Part shown: one piece after another, positions 7,205-13,834 of the stretch
Layout: each line of letters starts with the position of its first letter
Numbering within the stretch: position 1 is the first letter of the stretch
Source of the DNA: Hungateiclostridiaceae bacterium UBA3922
GTDB taxonomy: Bacteria > Bacillota > Clostridia > Acetivibrionales > DTU013
Direction of reading: 5' to 3'
Length of the DNA stretch: 16,598 nucleotides
Assembly (NCBI GenBank): GCA_002386045.1
Contig: DGEQ01000041.1
Location: forward strand, 1 to 16,598
The notes under the pieces: model-generated
What the model was told of the DNA's origin: nothing
Databases searched by the model: none
The model's input: only the letters and a program-made list of their open reading frames with translations
Program-made: the position numbers and the translations under genes

Positions 7205-7576
7205 TTACGACAGTATTCGTATTTCAGCGTCATTTTTCAACAAACTTTTCAGTCTTTTTACAAAACGTTCTCCCGCTGTTTTGTCGGGTGATCTGCCGAT
7301 CACGATAAAGTCTATGTCGTTTTCGTCGGCGTAGTCTGCGATGGTTTTCACCACATCATCGGATTTGAGGACCGCAAGGTTTGCGCCCACCTTTTTTGAG
7401 ATGCCGAAAAGGTATTCCAGGGCTTCAGATTCCCTGGAACTGTCAAGAAAGCTCATATCGCTCCTGACAACATTTATGACGAACAGGTTCCCGCCATATT
7501 CCCTTGCAAGCTCGTGTGCCTTATTTATCAGGCGTTCGCAGGTTTTCTGCTGTGTAACGCAAACAAGTATATTCAT
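7205..7576 (-). CDS. Universal stress protein-like (KdpD-type Usp fold) protein
   Basis: A 123-residue cytoplasmic protein with the alpha/beta Usp fold. It starts with the first strand MNILVCVTQQKTCERLINKA and then has FVINVVRSD. The late strand FIVIGRSPDKTAGERF matches the nucleotide-loop region of Usp domains found in KdpD sensors. The classic GxxGx9GS ATP motif of UspA is not intact (GRSPDKTAGERFV), which fits the KdpD-like branch. It probably binds a nucleotide or second messenger; its role is unknown. The ribosome binding site is GGAGGT directly before the ATG. No partner gene lies next to it: HU is downstream with its own promoter, and the fumarase genes run the other way. Two TATAAT boxes on the minus strand (7621-7626 and 7633-7638) may be its -10 elements. 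Confidence 0.8.
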   Translation of the reverse strand: MNILVCVTQQKTCERLINKAHELAREYGGNLFVINVVRSDMSFLDSSRESEALEYLFGISKKVGANLAVLKSDDVVKTIADYADENDIDFIVIGRSPDKTAGERFVKRLKSLLKNDAEIRILS

Positions 7577-7639
7577 AGTACCTCCAGAGGTATTTTTTCC
7601 GCAGTATATTTACCACATCCATTATACATTTAATTATAG

Positions 7640-7836
7640 CAAAAGTCTTTTTCCGAATTGTGAATTTTGTGTTAACACAGCAGCGGTATGCATTACAGCC
7701 CCGGAAATATCGTCGACTGGTACCGGGACCGAAAAACCTTGCCTGGATGTTCCGGTTCGTATATCATATTATCGACAGACCAGGCAGCCGTCATGACTGC
7801 CGGACGGCTGCATCCTTACCCGACCGGGAGGAAGCG
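7640..7836 (+). promoter_or_regulatory. Structured leader of the fumarase operon, with a palindrome
   Basis: This gene-free stretch holds a perfect 12-base palindrome TGTGTTAACACA (7668-7679), preceded by TTGTGAA (7658-7664), and two inverted repeats further on. ACCGGGA (7722-7728) can pair with TTCCGGT (7750-7756). GCAGCCGTC (7784-7792) pairs perfectly with GACGGCTGC (7803-7811) over a ten-base loop, ending 15 bases before the ribosome binding site. None is followed by a T-run. I recognise no known riboswitch, and the promoter is not clear. Confidence 0.4.
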
Positions 7837-8679
7837 ATGAGAGAAATAGATGTGTCACAGGTAACTGAAACCGTTGAGAAACTTTGCATCAAGGCGAATT
7901 ACGAACTGAACGGCGATATAGTGGCTGCCCTTGAAGAGGGCATGGAACTGGAGGAGTCGGAGACAGGGCGGAGAGTGCTGCGCCAGTTGGTGGAAAACGC
8001 CAGGATCGCCGCCCGCGAGCGTATGGCCGTTTGCCAGGACACCGGGATGGCCGTGGTTTTCATTGAACTCGGGCAGGATGTCCATATAAGGGGAGGCAGC
8101 CTGAGCGATGCCGTCAACGAAGGCGTCAGGAGGGGATACGAGAAGGGGTTCCTGCGGAAATCCGTAGTCTCGGATCCTTTCGGGAGGGCAAATACGGGAG
8201 ACAACACTCCGGCGGTCATCCACTACGATATCGTCGAGGGAGACCGGCTCAGGATAACTGTCGCGCCGAAGGGCTTCGGAAGCGAGAACATGAGCGGGGT
8301 CAGGATGCTGAAACCTTCCGACGGGATCGAGGGCGTGAAGGCCTATGTGCTGGAAATGGTGGACAGGGCCGGACCCAACCCATGCCCTCCCTTAGTGGTC
8401 GGGGTCGGCATCGGCGGGACGATGGAGAAGGCTGCGCTGCTGGCCAAAAAAGCGTTGCTGCGGCCGGTGGACAGGCGGCACGCCGACAGCAGGATAAGGA
8501 AACTCGAAAAGGAGCTGCTGGAGTTTATAAACGGACTTGGCATCGGCCCTGCCGGGCTCGGCGGAAGGATGACGGCAATGGCCGTGAATATAGAGGTTTT
8601 CCCGACCCATATAGCCGGGCTGCCGGTGGCGGTCAACATCAGCTGCCATGTCACCAGGCATGCTGAGGCCGAACTTTGA
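7837..8679 (+). CDS. Class I fumarate hydratase (or tartrate dehydratase) alpha subunit
   Basis: The N-terminal subunit of a two-subunit iron-sulfur hydro-lyase that interconverts fumarate and malate. It has 280 residues, normal for the separate alpha subunit. Three cysteines expected to hold the 4Fe-4S cluster are seen: C66 in AVCQDTGMAV, C183 in PNPCPPLVVGVGIGG and C270 in NISCHVTRHAEAE. Other family motifs are ANTGDNTPAVIHYDIV, APKGFGSENMS and GPAGLGGRMTAMAV. ATG 7837 with GGGAGGAAG just upstream is chosen; the frame is open to 7660 but that part is not family-like. The beta subunit follows. The L(+)-tartrate dehydratase pair (TtdAB) is closely related; fumarase is the more likely role in an anaerobe. 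The cluster is oxygen-labile, which suggests an anaerobic lifestyle. Confidence 0.93.
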   Translation: MREIDVSQVTETVEKLCIKANYELNGDIVAALEEGMELEESETGRRVLRQLVENARIAARERMAVCQDTGMAVVFIELGQDVHIRGGSLSDAVNEGVRRGYEKGFLRKSVVSDPFGRANTGDNTPAVIHYDIVEGDRLRITVAPKGFGSENMSGVRMLKPSDGIEGVKAYVLEMVDRAGPNPCPPLVVGVGIGGTMEKAALLAKKALLRPVDRRHADSRIRKLEKELLEFINGLGIGPAGLGGRMTAMAVNIEVFPTHIAGLPVAVNISCHVTRHAEAEL

Positions 8680-8786
8680 CCGGACCGCGGGGCACACCTG
8701 GCAGGCTGCAGCATCTGACAGAATGCAGCACAGGGCAGGCTGTGACCATGGAAGATGATGATCGGCGCAGAATGGAGGATTTACCG

Positions 8787-9350
8787 GTGGATAACGTGAT
8801 AAAGATTGAAACTCCGCTGACGAGAGATGATGCGAGGAAGCTCAGGGCGGGCGACCACATCTGGATCAGCGGTGTCGTATACGCCGCGAGGGACGCCGCC
8901 CACAAAAAGTTCATCGAAATGCTGGATGCAGGGAAGGAACTTCCCTTTGACATAAGGGACCAGGTCATATACTACGTCGGGCCGTGCCCGGCGAGACCGG
9001 GACAGGTCATCGGCTCCGCAGGTCCCACCACCAGCGGGCGGATGGATGCGTACACGCCGAGGCTCATTGAACTCGGGCTTACCGGGATGATAGGCAAGGG
9101 GGCGAGGAGCGGCGAGGTAGTGGAAGCAATGAAAAAGTACGGCGCAGTTTACTTCGGCGCTGTCGGCGGTGCCGGCGCACTGCTTTCGAAGTGCATTATT
9201 TCGGAGGAAATCGCCGCATTCCCGGAACTGGGGCCGGAAGCGCTGAGGCGGCTGGTCATCAGGGATTTTCCGGCAATTGTGGTGATCGACAGTGAAGGCA
9301 GGGATATGTACAGTGCCGGCAGGAAAAAGTTCCAGCGGGTTTTTGTGTAA
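8787..9350 (+). CDS. Class I fumarate hydratase (or tartrate dehydratase) beta subunit
   Basis: The C-terminal (swivelling-domain) subunit of the same hydro-lyase, 187 residues from the chosen start. Family motifs include LRAGDHIWISGVVYAARDAA (about 19-38), YYVGPCPARPGQVIGSAGPT (62-81), TSGRMDAYTP, GMIGKGARSGEV and GAVGGAGALLSKCI. The frame is open back to a TTG overlapping the alpha-subunit stop, with ATGs at 8748 and 8772. GTG 8787 is preferred because GGAGG (8775-8779) lies at the right distance and the protein then begins, as in relatives, just before the first conserved strand. That leaves a 107-base gap after the alpha gene, containing GCTGCA/TGCAGC as a possible small hairpin and a repeated GGCAGGCTG. 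The pair is presumably co-transcribed. Confidence 0.92.
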   Translation: MDNVIKIETPLTRDDARKLRAGDHIWISGVVYAARDAAHKKFIEMLDAGKELPFDIRDQVIYYVGPCPARPGQVIGSAGPTTSGRMDAYTPRLIELGLTGMIGKGARSGEVVEAMKKYGAVYFGAVGGAGALLSKCIISEEIAAFPELGPEALRRLVIRDFPAIVVIDSEGRDMYSAGRKKFQRVFV

Positions 9351-9412
9351 ACTATGCATCGTGTTTTGATTATCGGCAATAAAACGGGGTATATTTTAAG
9401 TTAACAATAGTG

Positions 9413-9418
9413 TATAAT
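9413..9418 (+). promoter_or_regulatory. Candidate -10 box ahead of the DUF1858 gene
   Basis: A perfect TATAAT lies 52 bases upstream of the ATG at 9470. No convincing -35 box stands at the right distance, so this could be an activator-dependent promoter or chance in an AT-rich gap. Without it, the gene would depend on read-through from the fumarase genes. Confidence 0.4.
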
Positions 9419-9469
9419 AAACTGTAATTTGGAAAGCGTTCGATTCAATTTCTATCAGGAGGTTAAGTC

Positions 9470-9679
9470 ATGGCAAAGGTAACCAAAGATATGATCATTG
9501 CTGATATCCTGGCACTCGACAGGGGTACGGCGCCTATACTGCTCAAAATAGGGATGCACTGCCTCGGCTGCCCGGCATCTTCCGGCGAAAGCCTCGAGGA
9601 AGCGTGCGCGGTACATGGCGTAGACGTTGATATGATCGTCAAAGAACTCAACGATTACCTGGAATCCAGGCAGGGCTGA
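9470..9679 (+). CDS. DUF1858 domain protein (disulfide, hybrid-cluster-associated type)
   Basis: A 69-residue protein consisting of one DUF1858 domain. It has the typical opening VTKDMIIADILALDRGTAPI, then MHCLGCPAS with a CxxC pair (C31, C34), then SLEEACAVHGVDVDMIVKEL at the end. Family members occur in anaerobes, often beside or fused to hybrid-cluster or other redox proteins, and the CxxC is thought to form a redox-active disulfide. The exact role is not established. The start is well supported by AGGAGG seven bases upstream. It follows the fumarase beta gene after 119 bases, with its own possible -10 box, so its link to fumarase is uncertain. Confidence 0.9.
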   Translation: MAKVTKDMIIADILALDRGTAPILLKIGMHCLGCPASSGESLEEACAVHGVDVDMIVKELNDYLESRQG

Positions 9680-9755
9680 TACCGGCCCCGGGCATCCAGC
9701 TGCGCGGCCATTTCGAGGCAGCTGAAGGAACTAGGCAGTCAACTGAAATCTGTGG

Positions 9756-9785
9756 TTGACAAAACTGCTGATAATACTGTATTAT
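9756..9785 (+). promoter_or_regulatory. Promoter of tRNA-Lys
   Basis: A perfect TTGACA (9756-9761), an 18-base spacer and TATTAT (9780-9785) stand 46 bases ahead of the tRNA. This is the strongest -35 box in the neighbourhood. Confidence 0.75.
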
Positions 9786-9787
9786 AT

Positions 9788-9816
9788 ATACCTGTGCGGC
9801 ACAAACGCACAGGTAT
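9788..9816 (+). repeat. Perfect 11-base-pair hairpin in the tRNA-Lys leader
   Basis: ATACCTGTGCG (9788-9798) and CGCACAGGTAT (9806-9816) pair perfectly around the seven-base loop GCACAAA. It begins at about the transcription start and ends 15 bases before the mature tRNA 5' end. No T-run follows, so it is not a standard terminator. It may protect the precursor or guide its processing. Confidence 0.75.
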
Positions 9817-9831
9817 GTATCTTACAGTCGC

Positions 9832-9907
9832 GAGCCATTAGCTCAGTTGGCAGAGCACTTGACTTTTAATCAAGGTGTCCCGCGTTCGAGTCGCGGATGG
9901 CTCACCA
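9832..9907 (+). tRNA. tRNA-Lys (anticodon TTT)
   Basis: A complete 76-base cloverleaf. The acceptor GAGCCAT pairs with ATGGCTC; the D-arm is GCTC-AGTTGGCA-GAGC; the anticodon arm is CTTGA-CTTTTAA-TCAAG with TTT in the middle. A five-base variable loop (GTGTC) follows, then the T-arm CCGCG-TTCGAGT-CGCGG. The discriminator is A and CCA is encoded. All stems pair perfectly, and it has its own promoter and terminator. TTT reads AAA and AAG lysine codons. Confidence 0.98.
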
Positions 9908-9910
9908 AAG

Positions 9911-9957
9911 GGCTGTCTCAAAATCGGATAGAATCTGATTATGGGACAGCCTTTTTT
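9911..9957 (+). terminator. Long-stem terminator of tRNA-Lys
   Basis: GGCTGTCTCA (9911-9920) pairs with TGGGACAGCC (9942-9951). Inside that, AATCGGAT (9922-9929) pairs with ATCTGATT (9933-9940) around AGA, with one A/A mismatch and two G-T pairs in all. A TTTTTT tract (9952-9957) follows. The stem of about 18 pairs is much longer than usual. The outer GGCTGTCTCA resembles the ends of some Firmicute insertion sequences, so a remnant element serving as terminator is possible. Confidence 0.8.
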
Positions 9958-10010
9958 CATGGGAGTATGGGAGTAATTATACTGGCAGGAATTTTGAAAT
10001 ATTGCGATGA

Positions 10011-10217
10011 TATGATCGCATCCAGAGATATACAGACCTTAGCCTGCGCTTCCCGGACGCCGATAAGGTCAGCAACTGGGCGGAGCCGGCACTTGGCTGG
10101 GCTGCAGACGCCGGCTTCATATCGGGGAATGGAAATGGCATCCTTGCCCCGAAGAATACGGCGACCAGGGCGGAGGTAGCTGCAGTGCTCATGAGGATAA
10201 TTCCAACTCCTTTGTGA
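10011..10217 (+). pseudogene. Remnant of an S-layer homology (SLH) domain protein, C-terminal end
   Basis: An open stretch of 68 codons follows an in-frame TGA (10008-10010), has no start codon, and ends at TGA 10215. From 10050 it reads as one SLH domain: FPDADKVSNWAEPALGWAAD, then AGFISGNGNGILAPKN, then TATRAEVAAVLMRI. SLH domains anchor secreted proteins to cell-wall polymers and usually come as three copies at one end. Here only the last copy and the C-terminus survive, about 60 bases downstream of the tRNA-Lys terminator. The stretch has coding-like composition but lacks a ribosome binding site and signal peptide, so it should be an inactive leftover. Confidence 0.75.
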
Positions 10218-10279
10218 TTATGTATTTATATTAGCTTTTGCATGCTGATATAAAATATTCTGTCTGATTTTATTGGTAC

Positions 10280-10303
10280 GTGCCGGCCTCCGCAGGAAGG
10301 CAC
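10280..10303 (+). repeat. Inverted repeat between the SLH remnant and the next promoter
   Basis: GTGCC (10280-10284) pairs with GGCAC (10299-10303), and CCT pairs with AGG inside, separated by a GG/AA internal loop and closed by CCGC. No T-run follows. The flanking gap (10218-10402) holds this and the promoter at 10320-10349, and nothing else I can name. Confidence 0.4.
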
Positions 10304-10319
10304 AGGCTTGTGGAATTGA

Positions 10320-10349
10320 TTGATAGAAGATCGATTTTTATAGTATAAT
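10320..10349 (+). promoter_or_regulatory. Predicted promoter ahead of the hydrolase fragment
   Basis: TTGATA (10320-10325), an 18-base spacer and TATAAT (10344-10349) make a good vegetative promoter 54 bases upstream of the ATG at 10403. It may now mainly serve the intact Cys/His-rich gene downstream. Confidence 0.6.
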
Positions 10350-10402
10350 TTGGTAAAGTTTATCTGACCGAAAGGGCAAGCTATGCCTTGAGGAGGTAAG
10401 TA

Positions 10403-10624
10403 ATGGTCTTTGCTGCGACTCACCTTGCCATATCGCTGGCTATAATAAATTCAGGATATCCGATTACTGATATATCTGAGTTTTTGCTTGGCAGCATATC
10501 GCCTGACAGTGTGCATACCAGTGATTCATACAACAGGGCTGCAGAAAATCAGCTGGCTGGACAAGCTTGTCGACGAACTGGCAAAAGGGAAACCGATGGA
10601 GAAGATATTGAGAAGTTGACATAA
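10403..10624 (+). pseudogene. Fragment of a metal-dependent hydrolase (zinc-dependent phospholipase C-like)
   Basis: The ribosome binding site GAGGAGGT and ATG are intact. The first 44 residues, including MVFAATHLAISLAII and EFLLGSISPDSVHTS, resemble the N-terminus of small bacterial zinc-dependent phospholipase C-like proteins, where ATH and SPDxVH supply metal ligands. After about 10535 the frame turns unlike a protein. In the +2 frame a coding-like C-terminal end appears instead, including WLDKLVDELAKGKPMEKIL and ending at a TGA near 10620. Relatives are roughly 200 residues long, so most of the middle is missing. A deletion plus frameshift is the likely history. The family assignment rests on a short N-terminal match and is moderate at best. 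Confidence 0.5.
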
Positions 10625-10739
10625 ATGGTGAATGGCATGCCGGCCGGACAGCTTACATAAAATCATAAACAGAGGGTTGTTAAAGACTGCAATTGATGCG
10701 TTGGCTCAAATTGCTGAATATTTACCAGGGGGTTATCTT

Positions 10740-11051
10740 ATGTGGACCAAAGAAGAATTCTACGAACTGATTTTGAAAAACCGGGAACTTGTCAGGGATC
10801 CTGAAGTGTTAAAATGCACATGTCCAAAGACATATTGCGAATGGCACGGGCGCTGCCGGGAATGTGTTGCATTGCACAGATATCACAAAGACCATGTTCC
10901 TGCCTGCTTCCAGCCATTTATTAATGAGAAGCTCAAGGACCTTGTGAAAATCGGGGAACTCACAGCCGTCGAAAAGGAACAGACGCCTGCTGAATATTGG
11001 GCGTACGTCAGGGAACAGGATAAAGCGCTGTCAAAAAGCGAAGAAAAATAA
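10740..11051 (+). CDS. Small Cys/His-rich protein of unknown function
   Basis: A 103-residue soluble protein starting MWTKEEFYELILKNRELV, with AGGGGG eight bases upstream of ATG 10740. The frame is open further back to 10632, but that part lacks a start context and follows debris. The centre holds a dense cluster: C26, C28, C33, C39, C42 and C56, with H36, H46, H49 and H52, in KCTCPKTYCEWHGRCRECVA followed by LHRYHKDHVPAC. This arrangement suggests a bound zinc ion or Fe-S centre. Similar small proteins of unknown function occur in anaerobic Clostridia; the Cys pattern resembles DUF6485, which I cannot confirm. The C-terminal third is charged and helical. It is the only intact gene between the tRNA and the two-component operon, and I cannot assign a role. 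Confidence 0.75.
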   Translation: MWTKEEFYELILKNRELVRDPEVLKCTCPKTYCEWHGRCRECVALHRYHKDHVPACFQPFINEKLKDLVKIGELTAVEKEQTPAEYWAYVREQDKALSKSEEK

Positions 11052-11169
11052 AACCATATATAATCGATATAATCAGGCTAACAATAATCCGGTAAATGCA
11101 GGATGATCAAGATAATAAACCCCTGTAAAAAATCTGCGCCCAAATTACTTGATGAGGCGTTGTTTCTGA

Positions 11170-12057
11170 TTATTGCCTGAACTCTACGTGGATTTTCAGT
11201 TTACCATCATTGCATCGTGCCGTTATCGTGCCGTTCATCCGCTCGACCAGGGTTTTTGAAATGGCTAAGCCCAGGCCGGTGGAATTCCTTGCGGCTTCAA
11301 CCGTAAAAAAGCGGTCGAACAGCTTTCCGACCTGTACCTCATTCAGCCCTTCTGCTGTATTTTCAAATATGATCTCACCGCTGTCAGACAGGGATATTTC
11401 CAGGTCCCCACCGCTGTATTTGAGAGCATTGCCCAGGATGTTGCCAAAAATACGCGACAATGCGTCCCGATCGAGACGGCGCGCTATTTTCTTTTCAGTT
11501 ATCCGTATGACAGGCGTGATGCCCCTCCCTGTCAAAGCAGCGTAAAACGAGGCAATGCTTTCTTCCAGGACATCGTTTATGACTACTGTTTCAAAACTCA
11601 TATCTTCGGAGCCGGATACAATAACCGAATAGCGGAACAACTCTTCAGTAAGCTTTTTCAGAGCCTGTATCCTGTTTTCGATACAGGAGAGGTATCGCCT
11701 TGCATCATCGGACATTACCTCGTCTTTCAGCAGATCCAGGTATCCGCAGATGGCGGTCAGGGGAGTGCGGAGATCGTGAGATATGTTGGTGACTGCTTCC
11801 TTCAGTTCACGATCCCCGGCCTGGTATTTGTGCCGCTGCTCCCGCAGCCTGCGCAGATGCATGTTCAGTTCGACGGCAAGGCGCTTCACATGCCTGTCAT
11901 TTGAAGATACTGAGATAAGGGTATTCGTATCAGTATCCAGACGATCCCTGAGTTCCGAACAGATCTCTGCCGTGCTTTTCCTGAGGATATGGATTTTAAC
12001 GCACATCACAATGACGGCCGCGGACAGGATGCCGCACAGGACCCATGGCAACAACAT
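11170..12057 (-). CDS. Sensor histidine kinase of the exporter operon
   Basis: A 295-residue membrane-tethered kinase. One N-terminal membrane helix (about 4-22) is followed by a helical linker (25-85), with no extracellular loop. The dimerisation domain has the phosphorylated H94 in NISHDLRTPLTAICGYLDLL. The ATPase domain has an N-box NILGNALKYSGG (206-217), an F-box LFDRFF (246-251) and a G2 box STGLGLAIS (259-267). The G1 box is degenerate: FENTAEGL stands where DxGxG is normal. It starts 12 bases after the permease gene with AAGGAG at the right distance and is the last gene of the operon. The OmpR-type regulator at the operon head is its likely partner. With no sensor domain outside the membrane, it may be told of drug or lipid stress through the transporter, as in BceS-type kinases; that is inference. 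Confidence 0.9.
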   Translation of the reverse strand: MLLPWVLCGILSAAVIVMCVKIHILRKSTAEICSELRDRLDTDTNTLISVSSNDRHVKRLAVELNMHLRRLREQRHKYQAGDRELKEAVTNISHDLRTPLTAICGYLDLLKDEVMSDDARRYLSCIENRIQALKKLTEELFRYSVIVSGSEDMSFETVVINDVLEESIASFYAALTGRGITPVIRITEKKIARRLDRDALSRIFGNILGNALKYSGGDLEISLSDSGEIIFENTAEGLNEVQVGKLFDRFFTVEAARNSTGLGLAISKTLVERMNGTITARCNDGKLKIHVEFRQ

Positions 12058-12069
12058 TATCGCACTCCT

Positions 12070-12897
12070 TTACTTTATGTCCTTCCTGTGGAAGAAAAAC
12101 AGCCCGCACAGCGTTACCGAAACTGTTATGAACACTGATGACAGCATCATGCGTACCGGGTCAGCGATTTCAACAAACGCCATTTGCGCTCCCTGGCTCG
12201 TCGGCAGAAAATCGTTGATAAACTCGTATACCATGCGTTTTGCCCCGCTGACATAGTTCGGATTGGGTATCTGGCCGTCCACTTCGAAACCTTCGCCTGT
12301 AAAGACCAGGTTGTTCAGCATTTCGGGTTCCATGAGGCTGCTATATATCATGCTGGAAAAGAGAAACATGACCAAATACAGTATGATGGTGACGATCACT
12401 GTAACTGCCTTGTTTGACGACAGGCTGCCGACCAGTGTAAAGATGGAAGAAAGTGCCGCGATGAAAAGTACTGCGACCAGAAGATAAACCATCAGCTGCC
12501 CGGCGTCCATTTCCCATGGCCCAAGATACGGGATGCCGACCATGGCGCCGATGATCCATGTAAACAACATCGCCAGCGAGGCAATGAAAGTTACAATGAA
12601 ATTAGACAGGTAAATGGCTGTCCGCGTATGACCGGCGATTACCTTATTGCGTATCACCCTGTCGCTATACTCGGTACCCAGGAACATACCGGCGAATACT
12701 GCCATAAATCCGCCTGCAGTCAGTGCGAAATGGAAGTAATACTTGTCAAGGGTGTAACTGAATTCGGATAAAACTGCGGCCTGCCTGCATCCATTGAGCA
12801 TATATGCAATGGCATAGACCAGTATAGTTACCAGGCAGAGCCAGAACACCTTGTCCCTGCGAAGCCGTGTCATATGAGCAGATATAAGCCTATTCAT
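12070..12897 (-). CDS. ABC-2 type transporter permease (BcrB-like)
   Basis: A 275-residue membrane protein with six predicted helices, including FWLCLVTILVYAIAYML near the start, then FMAVFAGMFLGTEY, IVTFIASLAMLFTWIIGAMV, MVYLLVAVLFIAALSSIFTL, AVTVIVTIILYLVMFLFSSM and VFITVSVTLCGLFFF at the end. A larger extracytoplasmic loop lies between the last two helices (about 200-245), as in BcrB and lantibiotic-immunity permeases. ATG 12897 is preferred to a TTG at 12915 because GGGAGGCGG stands just before it. It overlaps the ATPase stop by eight bases, so the two are translationally coupled. It would move a lipid, peptide or antibiotic across the membrane; the substrate is unknown. Confidence 0.88.
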   Translation of the reverse strand: MNRLISAHMTRLRRDKVFWLCLVTILVYAIAYMLNGCRQAAVLSEFSYTLDKYYFHFALTAGGFMAVFAGMFLGTEYSDRVIRNKVIAGHTRTAIYLSNFIVTFIASLAMLFTWIIGAMVGIPYLGPWEMDAGQLMVYLLVAVLFIAALSSIFTLVGSLSSNKAVTVIVTIILYLVMFLFSSMIYSSLMEPEMLNNLVFTGEGFEVDGQIPNPNYVSGAKRMVYEFINDFLPTSQGAQMAFVEIADPVRMMLSSVFITVSVTLCGLFFFHRKDIK

Positions 12898-13804
12898 GAC
12901 TTCCGCCTCCCACAAGATTCACGTAATAGCTTTCAAGGCTTTCATCGCGCTCCTGTACTGAAATGAGCCGGCAGTTCTCTTTTTCGAGAGCAAGGGCCAG
13001 TTCCGATACGATCAGTTTTGCGAAGATATCGGCATGCCTGTCATCGATGATCCTGTACTCTATGCCCATTTTGTCGAGTACGCGGGCAAGGATGTCCGTA
13101 CCTGTTACTTCCACACGCACGCATTTCCTGCAGGCTGCTTCCAGTTCAGCAGCGCTGATTTCCTTCACGATACGCCCGTTGTCGATAAAGCCGTAATGCG
13201 TTGCCAGTTTTGAAAGCTCCCCGAGGATATGGCTCGAGATAAGCACGGTTATCTGGCGTTCCCGGTTCAACTTCAGGATAAGCTCCCGTATTTCGATTAT
13301 GCCCTGCGGATCAAGGCCGTTGACAGGCTCGTCCAGTACCAGGAAATCAGGATCACCGGCAAGGGCGAGTGCGATCCCGAGCCGTTGCTTCATACCGAGG
13401 GAAAAATCCTTTGCTTTTTTCCTGCCGGTCCTTTCAAGCCCGACCAGTCTGAGAAGTTCCGGGATGCCTTCAAAAGACGGTATACCGAGGACACGGCACT
13501 GCATTTTCAGATTCTCCTCCGCCGACATATCCAGGTAGATGGACGGGGTCTCCATTACTGCCCCTATGCGCCTGCGCTCCCTGGTGATGCGTTTGTCCCT
13601 GCTGTCGGTGCCAAACAGGGCGTATTCACCGGAAGCGGGTGACTGCAGGCCGCAAATGATGCGGATCAGGGTCGTTTTTCCCGCGCCGTTTTTCCCGACA
13701 AAGCCGTAGATCGCTCCTTTCGGGACGTGCATGGAGAGTTCGTTCAGTGCTTTGAAATGCCCATATTGCTTGCACAGGGCATTTGCAGTAAGAACATAGT
13801 CCAT
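12890..13804 (-). CDS. ABC transporter ATP-binding protein (BcrA/lantibiotic-immunity type)
   Basis: A 304-residue ATPase. It has Walker A GKNGAGKT (37-44), the family-specific METPSIYLDMSAEENL after the Q-loop region (about 84-99), signature FSLGM (134-138), Walker B FLVLDEP (154-160), NGLD and the H-loop H192 in LISSHILGEL. ETPSxY just before the helical domain is characteristic of BcrA-like and lantibiotic self-protection ATPases rather than of BceA. The C-terminal 90 residues are a variable accessory region. AAGGAGG (13812-13818) lies seven bases before the ATG. An 87-base gap with phased repeats separates it from the regulator gene upstream, so it may have a separate promoter controlled by that regulator. 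Confidence 0.92.
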   Translation of the reverse strand: MDYVLTANALCKQYGHFKALNELSMHVPKGAIYGFVGKNGAGKTTLIRIICGLQSPASGEYALFGTDSRDKRITRERRRIGAVMETPSIYLDMSAEENLKMQCRVLGIPSFEGIPELLRLVGLERTGRKKAKDFSLGMKQRLGIALALAGDPDFLVLDEPVNGLDPQGIIEIRELILKLNRERQITVLISSHILGELSKLATHYGFIDNGRIVKEISAAELEAACRKCVRVEVTGTDILARVLDKMGIEYRIIDDRHADIFAKLIVSELALALEKENCRLISVQERDESLESYYVNLVGGGSHE

Positions 13805-13834
13805 TTACGGGCCTCCTTTCGTCCTGATGCCTGC

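Noticed and set aside
7658..7679. Rex or CRP/FNR binding site before the fumarase gene
   Set aside because: TTGTGAA and the TGTGTTAACACA palindrome resemble parts of such sites, but spacing and symmetry do not fit either consensus; kept only as a palindrome.
8676..8786. N-terminal extension of the fumarase beta subunit from a TTG overlapping the alpha stop
   Set aside because: The extension is not family-like and the GTG at 8787 has a better ribosome binding site.
9697..9724. CAGCTGC/GCAGCTG hairpin as terminator of the DUF1858 gene
   Set aside because: It has a 14-base loop and no T-run; too weak to call.
10363..10402. Possible riboswitch in the leader of the hydrolase fragment (GACCGAAAGGGCAAG region)
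   Set aside because: It loosely recalls some riboswitch cores, but it is short and no complete fold could be drawn.
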